Assembly: GCF_018139145.2 (NCBI RefSeq)
Contig: NC_059487.1
Location: forward strand, 6,779,792 to 6,843,791
Origin: Gymnogyps californianus
Lineage: Eukaryota; Chordata; Aves; Accipitriformes; Cathartidae
DNA: 64,000 bases
Direction of reading: 5' to 3'
Shown: one piece after another, positions 50,380 to 61,161 of the stretch
Layout: each line of letters begins with the position of its first letter
How positions within the stretch are numbered: position 1 is the first letter of the stretch
Translations under genes and position numbers: made by a program
The notes under the pieces: model-generated
Told to the model about the DNA's origin: nothing
Seen by the model: only the letters and a program-made list of their open reading frames with translations
Database searches by the model: none

Positions 50380-50953
50380 TCAGTGGGCTGAAATGACACT
50401 TTCTTAGGTGAATAAACTGTCTTCTAAAGGCTAATATTTATCCAGTCTACCTGGGTTTCTGTGCATGAAACCTGAAAGAAAAACGCCCTGAAAATTAAAT
50501 TAATCAACTCAAATGAGTTTCCTTTCTTGCTGCCTGAAGGGGTAACTGGAGAAAGAAAGGAAGCATGTACTTCTTCTAGCATGGATGTGGTGGGGTAGGT
50601 AAATGAGCTCTTCCCCCACCCCAACGCCCACATATCTCCCAGTTAGTCTTGCTTAATGCTGTGGATATCCTCCAAGTCATATGAGCTACCTCCCACCATT
50701 CTGGGAACAGCTGACTCCAGACCTTCTAGATTAAAAAAAAAAAGAAAAAAAAAAGGGAAGTAAATTTAGCCCATTTTTCTCAAATTAATGCAAAATGTGA
50801 CATTTCACCTTTTTTTTTTTTTGGCAAATATTTTTCCCCAGACTCCAAACACTTCTCTGACTCTGGAAAATTAAATGCGTGATCCCATTGCAGAAGCCTG
50901 TGCCCAGCCACTGCCACAGGTCTTAGGCATCCCCTGTATTTCCAAAAGTACCC

Positions 50954-51295
50954 TTAGTTTCTCACACAGTTTTGCTCCTCCTTGTGCTTCCTGGACAGCT
51001 TCTTGTAGAGGTAAAGTGCTCGCTTCTCCTCCCAGCTCTCAAAGAAGGAGCCTGCGATTTTTCTGCACAGGCGGTGTGCATAGGTTTCCAGGAATACAGT
51101 GGCGTAGAGGATGCAGAAGAGCAGCCCCACAACGAGCAGCACAGAGGGGTTGGGAGGCATTGGGGGGCTGATCCTGCAGTGGGCAGAGCTGAAGGTCAGA
51201 TAATGGTGGTAGCTTCTTTCAAAGTCCTGAAGTGGTAGTTCTTCATAAGGACGCTGTAAAAGTTTCAAAAGAAAGGGCAGGAACCCTATTTTAGC
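50954..51295 (-). CDS. OCSTAMP: OCSTAMP last coding exon
   Basis: The exon encodes 113 residues plus TAA, starting AKIGFLPFLLKLLQRPYEEL after acceptor tttcag. It contains the last membrane helix (SVLLVVGLLFCILYATVFLE) and the cytoplasmic basic tail ending KHKEEQNCVRN. A GTGAGA close to the stop resembles a donor, but no further family-like exon was found to the left, so the in-frame stop is taken as the end. Confidence 0.9.
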   Translation of the reverse strand, partial: AKIGFLPFLLKLLQRPYEELPLQDFERSYHHYLTFSSAHCRISPPMPPNPSVLLVVGLLFCILYATVFLETYAHRLCRKIAGSFFESWEEKRALYLYKKLSRKHKEEQNCVRN

Positions 51296-53368
51296 CTGAA
51301 ATAAAGAGAGTTAAAAGTTAAATGGGGTATGAACAAACAAAAATCAACTCGTTACTACAAAAACATCAGCCTGGGGGTGTGTAATCACCATTACAGCTTG
51401 TTTGGGTGCATTAAGAGAAGGACACTGAAGTGCATATACACTTCAGGCTGAGCGAGAATAACAGCATGATGTGTAGGCACTGAGTACTTCGCACGGTGAG
51501 ACCCAGTCCTGTCATCTTTAGCTGCTGTTATAGAGATCATAACAGGTATTCGCTGTGTGAGATTTACAGTGAAAGACATAACCCAGACAGCAGTATTAGT
51601 GGTTGCATATTTCAATATTAGAGGGTTTTTTAAAGCCCTGATACTGTATATTCATCATAAGCAGGTATCTTTGCTAAGGAACTCTGGGGCTGGGGAGGGA
51701 GGCAGGCTGCACGGTAGAAGAGGAAAGCTAAAAAACTAAACCAGAACTAGTTCAGATAAAGGATACTAAAATAGAAACTGGGGAGGTTTGTGAAAAGGAT
51801 TGCACAGGGTGACAACAAAGCCAGTGAGCAGGGCTTTCTCCTTAAAGAACTGCCAGTGCAATAAGACGAAGAGACATCCTGACAGCCGAGACGTGTATTC
51901 ATCTGCTTCCCCCTTCCTTTTGTGCTTGCACCCACACTGTGGCGGGGGGACAGTGCCACACGGATGCCTGTTCGTTCACCCTGCCTAGGGAAGGGACCTG
52001 GAGGTATGGGGATGTCTGACTGCCACGTGCTAGCAGTGTTTTTGCAGCGTGAGGCACTATTTGCTCCCCTCCTTGCTCCCAAGGGGCTGTAATTTGGAGC
52101 GGGTATATGCTATTTGATGCACTGGAAGGAGCAACTGAGGTTGTGCCTCTACCGCCTCCTCCCCAAGCCTGTTACGTTGCTTGTCCAGCTGGCTGCTGGG
52201 GAGGGAAGTAAGGATCATGTAAATAAGGCTACAAAGACTGCAATCTCCACCGCTGCCTCCTATGATGTGATACACAGTGGGGTCCCCGCGCAGGGAAGGA
52301 CAGGGGACCCCAGCACTTACTTACCCTGTATTTGATGCCAAGAGCGACGGGCACCATGGAGAACTGAGCTGCCTTTCTCACTGCGGTGTCTGCCACACTG
52401 AACGCGAAGTGGTCCATCGCCACGACCACCAGCATCAGCATCAGGGCCACAGTGAGGAGCATGGCCTGCACAAGGCACAGCATCACTTCTTCCCGGGACA
52501 ACTTCAAGCCTGTTGGTCGAATGAGGTTTTTGGATGAGCCCACCAGCAGATGAGCTGTTTTTCTGTCCACAGCTAAACACTCCAGCTTCTTGGTGATGTA
52601 AAAATTGTCAAAGCGGAGGTTGGTGAGATAATTTTTCAAATACCAGGTGGACTCAAAACAGAGATAGAGCATGGAGAATCCAGCAACCAGCTTGTTGCCT
52701 ACTCGTACAGAGTCTTTGACCAGTATCTCAACAGCCAAAAAGTCCCTCCCGATTTTCTCACCAGCAAGGTGCATTTGTTGGTAAATCAAGGAGCTGTTCT
52801 TAAGCAATGAAAACTGAAAATGTCCATTCATAGGCCTATAAATATTAATGGAATGAACGGTTTCTTGGATTGCATCCCCAAACTCCCAGGAAGCTGTCTC
52901 TAGCAGAGCAGTTGAGTTCAAAAGACTCTCAGAGGAATTCTTGCAGATGCACTTAATAACCTGCAGTATGGTTTTAATGTTGCTTATAATGTTTGGTGTT
53001 ACGTTAACCACTACTATCATGACGCAGGTTGACAAGAGAAGCTTCCGGCCTTGTTTGGTACCTAACGTAGGCATGATCATACTGAAGACACAACGGGCAG
53101 GATGCACCAAGAAAAGGGTCAGGAGAAGGAGCAGACTGAAGGAGATGGCCATTGCAATGGAGAGATGCCAGGAGTACTCCAGGGAAGCAAACATCCAGTT
53201 GTAAAAGAGGCCTCCTATCACCGCTGTAACACAGGAACACTGCAGAAACAGGGTCCACAGCTCTCTGCTGTTTGCTGGGACAGGCTTGGAGTAAACTGAC
53301 CATAGGTCTGCTGCGGTCCTGCATACCTTTGGGAACAGAAAGTCTTCACAGTAGACACGGGCTCTCAT
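50954..53368 (-). CDS. OCSTAMP: Osteoclast stimulatory transmembrane protein (OCSTAMP)
   Basis: Coding exons are 53368-52325 and 51295-50954, giving 461 residues, joined in phase 0 after GIKYR. OCSTAMP is a multipass membrane protein of the DC-STAMP family, needed for fusion of osteoclast precursors and foreign-body giant cells. Hydrophobic segments lie at about 41-60, 67-90, 110-130, 222-243, 296-318 and 397-419. Family landmarks are SKPVPANSRELW near the N-terminus, PTLGTKQGRKLLLS, an extracellular loop with N-glycosylation sites at 144, 151 and 191, and YLTNLRFDNFYITKKL. KLSREEVMLCL and VPVALGIKY follow, then a basic tail (LETYAHRLCRKIAGSFFESWEEKR). The family glycosylation site in SLLNST is kept. 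ATG 53368 is one base inside its exon (acceptor tttttacag), so a 5' non-coding exon must lie to the right. SLC13A3 is the upstream neighbour in the same orientation, as in human. Confidence 0.93.
51296..52324 (-). other. OCSTAMP: OCSTAMP intron
   Basis: About 1.03 kb on the minus strand, from GTAAGTAAGT to TTTATTTCAG. No features were recognised inside. Confidence 0.85.
52325..53368 (-). CDS. OCSTAMP: OCSTAMP first coding exon
   Basis: The exon encodes 348 residues, from MRARVYCED to GIKYR, and holds most of the membrane segments. It ends at donor GTAAGT. The exon itself begins at 53369 (acceptor ttctttttacag), so the ATG is its second base. A longer N-terminus from an upstream exon cannot be excluded. 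Mammalian proteins have a similar short N-terminus before the QPVPAS-like motif, which supports this start. Confidence 0.9.
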
Positions 53369-54733
53369 CCTGTAAAAAGAACAAGTACCTGGGTGTTAGC
53401 AGAGGAAGTATGGAAATGCACTAATTAGGGGGCTTTTGCGAGATGATCACTCATGGATCTTTGTAATGTCCTTCTCTGAGTGCCACTGGTCTCACTCTTC
53501 TCTACTTCTCTGCTAACCTGAGTAGCTGGGACTGAGATCTTCCCTGGAAGCATGCAGGACAGGGAAGTTCAAGGCATTTCTTGAAAGATCAAATACCAAG
53601 TACAATGCGACTGCTCCTCCTCTAATGCAAGCACAGGAAAGCATTGTATTATTCTATAAAAATCATAATAAAGTCTTTCAGAGGGGTCAACTCGTTGGCA
53701 GTGGCTAAGAGCGGCTTTAGTGGTTATTTAGAGGATGCTGGAGGGAGAAAGAGGAGGCTCCTGGCTGCTGTGGAAATTGTTAGACCAGCTCTGTAATTAC
53801 AAGGTATTCAATGAATAAGAGGCAGCTGAATGGGAGTTTCTGCTCTCCCTGCCTCTTAAGGGGAGACCAAACAAAAATCTGCAGGTTTAAGCGTGACACA
53901 TACAGAACTGATCAGAGAAAACAGTTTCACACTAAAGCTCTAGTGCCAGAGGAAATCTCCAAGGATAAGAATTTGGCCACTGCAGACAGGATGAACTGTC
54001 CCATAAAGCTATTTAAATGTCTAATGAAAACAAACGTTTGGGAAGGAATATCATTTCTCAGGCCTCACATCTGGAGTGACTCTCCAGAGACCAGAAAACC
54101 TGGTGGGGAGAAGGAGCCTCTCCCCAGGATTAAACATAGCCAGGCGATCCCCTTCTTCCCCCACCTGACAGCAGCCTCAGTTACCCTTTGAGGGACAATT
54201 TTGACTAGCAAAGGAGGTTTTTCAGTGGAAAAAGGCCATTCAACAGCTATCAAGACAGAGGGAAGGAGAGGGATTAAAGCAGACACTACATACCCAGCAG
54301 CAGAGAGGTGCCCCAGTCTTGCTCGAAAACTTTCCATGCTCCAGTGCCTTATTGCTCTGAGAGAGGATCCTGGATGCAGCTGCTGGGAGACACAGGATAG
54401 GAAACCAAGGCAGCTGGCACCAGAGAGCCAGGACTCAAAAAAAAAAAGACATTTTAAGGCAATTCAGATCAGCAATGCTGACAACTCCTGAAGTGAGTGG
54501 GCAAACCTGGTGTGTGAAGCCCGGGGAACAACCCCACTACAGGACAGAGCTGGGATGCACAGCACTGCTTGGGCTTTACACTTCTGATCTTACTGTTGTT
54601 GCAGAGAAGGCTTATTTGCATGACACATAGCTGAAAAAAATGAGTCAATGACATATGGACTGACGAAGATGGAACTAGCATCACATGGAACGTGGGGTAT
54701 CACCATCCCTTGTGTGGAAATCAGCTGTCTCAT

Positions 54734-54767
54734 CCCAGCTGACTTCTCCTCCCAGCTGACTTCTCCT
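54734..54767. repeat. 17-bp perfect tandem duplication
   Basis: CCCAGCTGACTTCTCCT occurs twice, head to tail, without a mismatch. Confidence 0.9.
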
Positions 54768-56507
54768 CCCACTGCCCAGCAGCGAGCAGCAAGGTTGGGA
54801 CTTCTCTCAGAGAGAAGGGGAGCTTTTCCTCTTTCAGACATCAGTCATGGCACAACGGCCATGGTAGGATCCAGCAAACCATGTGCTGGTAATTGTTCAT
54901 CTTTTCTGGCAGGCTGCTGCTCCGTGCCGAAACCGTGAGCTCGTGTGCAGGGTACACAAACTGCTTACAGACTCATCTCATAGTCCTAGCAGAGGAAGAT
55001 GAAGCTTCAAACTTGAACCTTTCCCAATTCCCTATAGCCAGCAAATCCACTGCAAAGAAAGCCCTGCCACAGGCAGGATTCCCAAAGCGCTGAGAAACTC
55101 CTAAATGTGCAAGCCAGGACGTGTGGTCCCCATGGGACCAACTCGCCCGACCCCTGCGATGTGCAGGGCGCAGAGCTCCAGCCACCAAACCCACTCGCCG
55201 GGAGATGAGGACCAGCCCGTGGTGTTTGCTCTTCAATTATGTTTCCAAAGAAGAGGATTCCCCCTCCTCTGATCAGCTGGCACACAAGAATCGTGTACCA
55301 CCGCTGCCTACCCCCTTGCACAGAGCTCATGGGTTACGGGAGCCTTCCCTGGCTCCCACCAAACCTGCCCCTTTGCCAGACGCTTTCACACTAAGCCACC
55401 ACTTGTGGGCAAAGGCGACACAGCTCACCCAGCCGCCGCTGAGCCCACTCCTTACGGGGACCCGCTGTCCCGTGCCGAGCCGAGCCAAGCCCTCCCGCCG
55501 GGTGGGAACTGCCGGGCCCCCAGGATGTTCTCATGCTCCCCTGCGCAGGAGAGGGCAAAGGGCTGGAGGTCAGCCCTGTCCCGGCCGCCCCTGGGGACAG
55601 AGCACATGGGGCTCTGCTCTCCGGCGAGCGGTGGGAGAGCAGCACCTTCCCCAGGGGACATGGCCGGACCCCACGGCAGCGGCAGTTGTTGGAGGACGAG
55701 CAATCATGAGCACAAGCGGGCAGAGCAAACCTCTGCCTGCTTCCTCAGCCCTTCCTGCAGGCACCAGACAAGGTCCTTTCCGCCCTTGCTGCTCCACTCA
55801 ACAACTCTGCTTTATTGCTGGAGTTTTTCTTTTTCCCACATGGCTGGTAGAGCAAAGGTTTCCTCCTGGTGCCCTGGAGCACAGACACCAAATGAGAAAC
55901 TCTGACTGGCTCCAGCCGGGAAGAGGCACCAGCCAGGCGGGCGTGAAAGAAAGTGCCATTTGTTTGGAGCATCCATAGCAATTGCTTGCACAGGCCATGA
56001 ATGAGGTCTTGAATTCAATTTGCAGACTATAAAGGACCACCCCAAAAGGCCCATAGCTGTGTTCTGCAGAACTCATCAGGTTCTCCTTAGTTGTTATTCT
56101 GAGATTAAACTTCTTTCTCACTGTATTTCTGAGCTAACTGATTTCATCAGCCCCCGGGACCCATCCAGGCTAAGCAGGCAGCTTAGCAATAAAGCAGTTA
56201 GCAATAAAGAACAAAAAAACCTGAAGTCCACAACATAGTGATGAGTGTTTTCTGAGCCTGCTGCATCATCTGGCAAAGGGGAGCTGAAGTCTGTGTGGGA
56301 ACTGTGCTTGACCAGTAACTCCAGGCAGCACCACGAAGTGTTTGTATGCAAAGTCAAACCTAGATTTTCCTCTGGCTCAACTCAAAATTGATGTCTGCAG
56401 GCTGGACTATCCTAAATCTGGGGTATTTTATACCCTGAACTGATAATCTCTAAATGAGCTAGAATGTCTAACTTTCCCCAGGACACAATTAACAAGCTTG
56501 CTTTGCC

Positions 56508-56526
56508 AAAAAAAAAAAAAAAAAAA
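56508..56526 (+). repeat. Poly(A) homopolymer, 19 A
   Basis: Uninterrupted A run. No retroelement body was recognised before it. Confidence 0.9.
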
Positions 56527-58514
56527 TCAATTAAAAATGTGTGTGTCCATACAGATAGACGGAGAACCGCGGGCAAAGGCTGGGGAGCAGGACACGGGCA
56601 GGACCACGCATCTCAGCGAAGCAACTGTGACATCTTGCGGTCACATCCTGCTAAAGTACCTCAAGGTCTGTCTTCATTTCAGCTCAGAAACTAAAGAAGT
56701 CTGTGAGTGGGAGAGTTTTAAGGAAAACTGAGGAAGTGAAGGAGAAACGGGAGGCTGGCGAGCCGGCGTTGGGGATGCATACGCTGTGTCCCCTCGGGAT
56801 GTTCCGAGGTGCCTTTTCCCACCCTGTGTCACTGGGAACCTTGTGGCCCAGCTCCCAGGTGGTATAAAGGGGCTTTGCTTTCTTGACAAGCTCCAGCCTC
56901 TGCAGAGCTCAAGCTCTAAAATTTTCTAACATCCCTGATTTAGACTTTTTAGCACTACAGTAGGAGACAAAGAAGAGACCCACATGCCTGCAACTAGCTT
57001 GCTGTAACCATAAGAAGACAACAGAGGGTTTGTATCGTAGCCAGGAAGCATAGCCTCGCTTTGCTCTGATTAGGAATGGTGACTGAGCTTGTACCCACCA
57101 GGACAGAGATTTTAAATCCATTTCTGCTTTGCAGACTGCAGGGCTCACAGAGTGGGTCTCAGGGCAGTCTGAACAAGAGCCTCATGCCAAGACACCTGCA
57201 AGTTCAACCTGTAGTGACAGGGTAACCCCGTGGTGTGACAATGATGGGAGGGGGTGCAATGTAAAGGAGCAGCTGTATCACAGGTAGAGCGTGCGGTACA
57301 TGAACTATACAGCTTAAGAAAGTGATTGGATAAAGAACGTGAGTGGAGGGGTAAAAATAGGGTAATTTAAGGCTGAAGATATTTCTCCATGGCAATATCA
57401 TCAGCACCTGTTGATCACATTATTCTGGCAATTCAAGAAATTGAGGGTGTGGGAAAGATTAGCCCATTAGTGGTGATTCTTTGCTTGTTAGAATCACATG
57501 CAAATGAACAACTTCTGGTGATACAGAGCCAGGTCATGTCTTCTTAGGTTTCTACTATAGAAATATAGAAAAATCCCAGCAATATCCTTTCAGTGACTGA
57601 TGAGGGATAAATGTGATAAGGGAACCAAAGCTATCTAGCCTGCAATAGCTGAATTTCCCCTATCATGCCAGGCTTTCATTTGTTTCAGGAATCTTTCCCT
57701 TTCTCTCCTGAACTTCCAGCATCGCTGCCAGGTGCAAATCGGCTGAGCACAGCCCCAGAATCACTCACCGCTGTAAAGATCCACATAGCAGCTCTTCTGT
57801 GTGAACAGTTTGTAAAGCAACTTGAATGCTTCTGGGATAAAAGATACTACAAAATGCTTTCCTACTGTAAATAAACCAGAATGATTTTCCTCCAAGTGTC
57901 TCAGAAGAACATGTGGATGTTGGTCCGCGATTGCATGGGGAACATCAAAGGAGTAAAGCAGAGATATTCTGGATGTTGAATTTCAATGCGTGAGTGGCAT
58001 TTCCTGTTAATTAAAATTCACAAGCAGGCTGCTAATGTGAATGGCTTTTGTGATGGTTGTTGGATTTTTACATTCCTAGAGAAACGGTGCATAGGCAGGC
58101 AAAGTTCCTTTAAAATAACACAGTCGAAGTTATAGAAGGTTAGTACAGCCCTTGAAATGTCCTTTCCTGGGAATTTTCATATCTCTACTCATGCCACAGA
58201 CCCTTCAAGAATCATGGGGTTGACTTACCATTAAAAGCTGCTTTTGGCAAATTTTAGTACTAGCAGCAGCAAATGGAATCAGAAATTATTCACGCAGGCC
58301 AGTTCACCCTTGAACCCCAGAAATACTAAATCTTAAAATCTCTGTTTAAAAAAAAAAAAAAATTAAAAATCAAGCATGCCAGGCTAGTCCTGCTCTCACA
58401 GATGCCTGGATATGAAAAAGCAGAATTAGGTAATGCTGTCGTCCACATGCGTTAAACCAGATCCTCTGGGGAGCCCTGGGAAATGCAGAGGCTGCTGATA
58501 GAGCTGGCAGAAGC

Positions 58515-58690
58515 CAGGTCTTTGACTAAAGTAGAGGTTTAGGATCCAGGTGCTCCTCACACCTTTCCCAGGTCTGCCAAGGCCCCGTTGTGTGACCTTG
58601 GGTAAGTCACTGGTCCCCCTCTCTGCCTCAGTTTCTCATGTCAGCACAGAGATAATAAACCTTCCCTGGCTGCATTTGTGAAATACCTTC
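58515..58690 (+). mobile_element. MIR-like SINE, old and diverged
   Basis: The core TGTGTGACCTTGGGTAAGTC, then ACTGGTCC...CTCTGCCTCAGTTTCTCATG and GATAATAAACC, follows the MIR consensus order (conserved core, CTCAGTTTCCTCAT block, GATAATA). The upstream CAGGTCTGCCAAGG part fits more loosely. MIR is a tRNA-derived SINE active before amniotes split, so few copies in birds are this readable. The ends are approximate. Confidence 0.8.
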
Positions 58691-59538
58691 TGATCTCTGG
58701 ACAGACAGTGCCACAGACATGCCAGGACGTTGGGAGTGATTTTTGGAGACTTCTACACAAACTTTGTGGTCTCAGTTCTGCTTTCATGCCCAAGTAAAAC
58801 CATCCTCCTGAATTCAACTAGAATGCACCAAGCCAGAGCTGAGACCAGAAGTAAACCTGCGACCCCTACATCTGCAACGGAGCTGGACTGGATGTTACCC
58901 TTTGAGCCTTGAAATTAGATGATCCAAAGGCCCTCACTGCCTGTCCTCCAAGCTGCAGGGACAGAGGCAGCTCTGTTCCAGTGACCGACTCGGATCCTCT
59001 GCAGCAGCAGCTCTAGCCGCAGCAGGGCAGCGGGACAGCAGGGCTCCTTCCTGCAGCGCCGGCCACGCAGGGTACAGCCCGTTCCCTGGCCCCGGGACAG
59101 CCATGCCGTGCTGTTCATGGGAGAGCCGGCTGGGAAAGGGAATTTTCTCTTCCCCATCCAGCCCATCCTCGCTAAGGCATGACGAGGAGCATCCATGCAG
59201 AACAACAGTGCCCAAACCCAGCGTGCAGCCGGCATAGAGCTGCCCTGGGAAAGCGGGACACCGATATGGGGTATCCCCACAAAGGTGGCTGCCGGGGCTG
59301 CACCTCTTTAGCACAGTAGCCCTGAAATGCTGGGCTAGGAGCTTTCCCATTGCTCCACTGCTTAACACGGCTCCATTTTGCTCAGACGAGGAGGGAGACC
59401 TCACTGCCCTCCTTCTCCTCCTGGGGAACCACTGCCCAAATCAGGGGGTGCAGCTAGGGGAAGGGGAGGCTCAGGCTTTGCTTTTCTCCCCTCAATCTAC
59501 AGAGTAAACAGGACGATGTGGCGTGCTAACAAATGTGC

Positions 59539-59544
59539 TTTATT
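59539..59544 (-). terminator. Candidate polyadenylation signal for SLC13A3
   Basis: AATAAA on the minus strand about 1.43 kb after the SLC13A3 stop. The sequence around it is T/G-rich on the plus strand. Unproven. Confidence 0.35.
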
Positions 59545-59560
59545 GTAAGTTTTCCACAAT

Positions 59561-59618
59561 CATTAAGGATTTTGTTGGACTTAAGGATTTTGTTGAACAT
59601 TAAGGATTTTTTTTGAAC
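59561..59618. repeat. Three-copy repeat of about 19 bp
   Basis: Three successive copies of TTAAGGATTTTGTTGGAC with small changes (59561-59580, 59581-59599, 59600-59618). They lie just upstream, in gene direction, of the candidate SLC13A3 polyadenylation signal. Confidence 0.85.
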
Positions 59619-60975
59619 TTGACTGATCAAAGTTCCACATTCAATTGGTTTTGGCGGTTTCAGTTCATCCCCCACGAGTCCCCACCTACCATGTGACCCT
59701 AGGGTAATCCCCCGCAGCAGCAGCTGGGGCTGGTGAGCATCGCCCTGCCAGCCCTCCCACCTGGGCCTGGGGTTGATCAGCAGTACAGGAGCAGGGGGGA
59801 TGCGCTGGATCCCTACCCTGGGCCAGTCTGCCTTGCCAGATCCACCACTTTACATCGTCAGAGAAATCTGTCCCAGCACAGGGATCCAGTCATGCACCTT
59901 CCCTAAAACAAGAATCAGATCCTTTATCATTCAGTCCATCTATTTCAATGACTGATCTTTTAAATTAAATATTTTAGATCCTTACAGAAAATTTTTTAAA
60001 AAATCAGATAAAATGGTGATTAAAATCACAGTCAATTTGCAATGCTTTCATTGAAAGTACCCAAGCAGTCTGATTTAAAAAGATGCTAAGAATCAAATCC
60101 TATTTTTCAGTAATGTCAATAACTTTCCAATGCAACTTGTCCACTGACCTGTGACTCAGTGGGTCGCTCATGAGTGAGTCAATCTAACAAACCTAAGACT
60201 GGCCACATTCACCAATGGTGAAACACCACCGACGTCCAAAGTTACATCAGAAATTAATTTGGTGCCAAACCCCCATCTGTGTACTCAGTGCAAAGAACCA
60301 GGCAGCAATTACTGTCCCAGGTTTTCAAAACATTGAACATGTTTGGAAACAAACTGTTGCCTTCCTGTTTCCAAAGCGTGGAGTAATGCACCAAGTCCTA
60401 CCGACACATCTCCTGAATCATCCCTTCATGCACAAACCTGAAGAAATAGTCTTCATCCTCCACGAGAGAATTACTTATGAGATGGTAATGAGACCCCATC
60501 CTTCACATCCTGCTAGAAGCACCTGGCCACACGGCGTTCCCCCCAGCCAGATTCTGATACACTCACTCACATTGGGTTGGACATAAATAATCCAGTTGCC
60601 TCCACCCTGTTCCCAGGGCTATTCTCCAAAACGAGGTAGGGTATCAGAAGCTAGAGCAGCAAAGCTCACTAGCTTTCATGGGGGGAGAGGCATCTACCCA
60701 AAGATGCTCGCCACTTACAGGGTTGTCCAGTTAACAACCACCTACGACAGATGGACTCTGGGAGAGTCTGATTGGTACCTGTGGAAGGTGGGGAAAGATC
60801 TTCAGAGAAAATAACAAATGGATGTTGTGACACTGACCAGTATTTCTAAAAATAAAATTAAACCAGAGGGTCCCATACAGTGTGAGCAGCCACATGGCTT
60901 TCCTCCTGTGCATACTCTGACGATTCCAGTGCCCAAGTCCTAAGTGAGTGAGTCCTTCCCCAGGGGTGGCTTTGC

Positions 60976-61161
60976 TCATATTTTATTTAGTGCACTTAAA
61001 GTGACATTTTCTACAGCTGTTAAGAGTGAGGTGGCATTTTCTGCATGGATGTTGGCCCATGCAGGGAAGGTCCCCAGCTGGAAGATGCTCTTGGCCCATG
61101 TGTTCATAGCCAAACTAAGAAGCAGAACTCCCATAAGATTCATGAGCAACCCAGTTCTTGC
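60976..61161 (-). CDS. SLC13A3: SLC13A3 last coding exon
   Basis: The exon has 61 codons and TGA, with acceptor cttttgtag. The last helix (GLLMNLMGVLLLSLAMNTWA) leads to KSIFQLGTFPAWANIHAENA and a tail with two N-glycosylation sequons, ending ALNKI. The tail past FPAW diverges from mammals, as expected for this end. Confidence 0.94.
   Translation of the reverse strand, partial: ARTGLLMNLMGVLLLSLAMNTWAKSIFQLGTFPAWANIHAENATSLLTAVENVTLSALNKI

Larger units (their letters stand above)
35362..50953. other. Gene-poor region between the TRH receptor and OCSTAMP
   Basis: About 15.6 kb in which I recognise no coding exon on either strand. The longest frames (for example 39260-39736 plus and 37054-37581 plus) have no family signature, no plausible splice partners and low-complexity stretches. 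It holds a CR1 copy near 49905-50225, A- and T-rich runs at 50733-50757 and 50811-50822, and ATTA-rich blocks (48480-48610, 49490-49560) that look like conserved non-coding elements. The right end includes the OCSTAMP 3' UTR. Confidence 0.7.
53370..60975. other. Region between OCSTAMP and SLC13A3
   Basis: It should contain the OCSTAMP 5' exon and promoter, but neither can be placed with confidence. A minus-strand TATAAAA at about 56427-56433 is a weak candidate, and a plus-strand TATAAAG near 56863 points the other way. Other contents are a 17-bp tandem duplication (54734-54767), a poly(A) run (56508-56526), a MIR-like SINE (58515-58690), a short repeat (59561-59618) and the probable SLC13A3 3' UTR (about 59520-60975). 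A 285-codon open frame at 55121-55978 is GC-rich noise. Confidence 0.65.

Noticed and set aside
55121..55978. 285-codon plus-strand open frame
   Set aside because: Low-complexity Pro/Ser/Arg composition, no domain and no splice context. Long chance frames occur in this GC-rich stretch.
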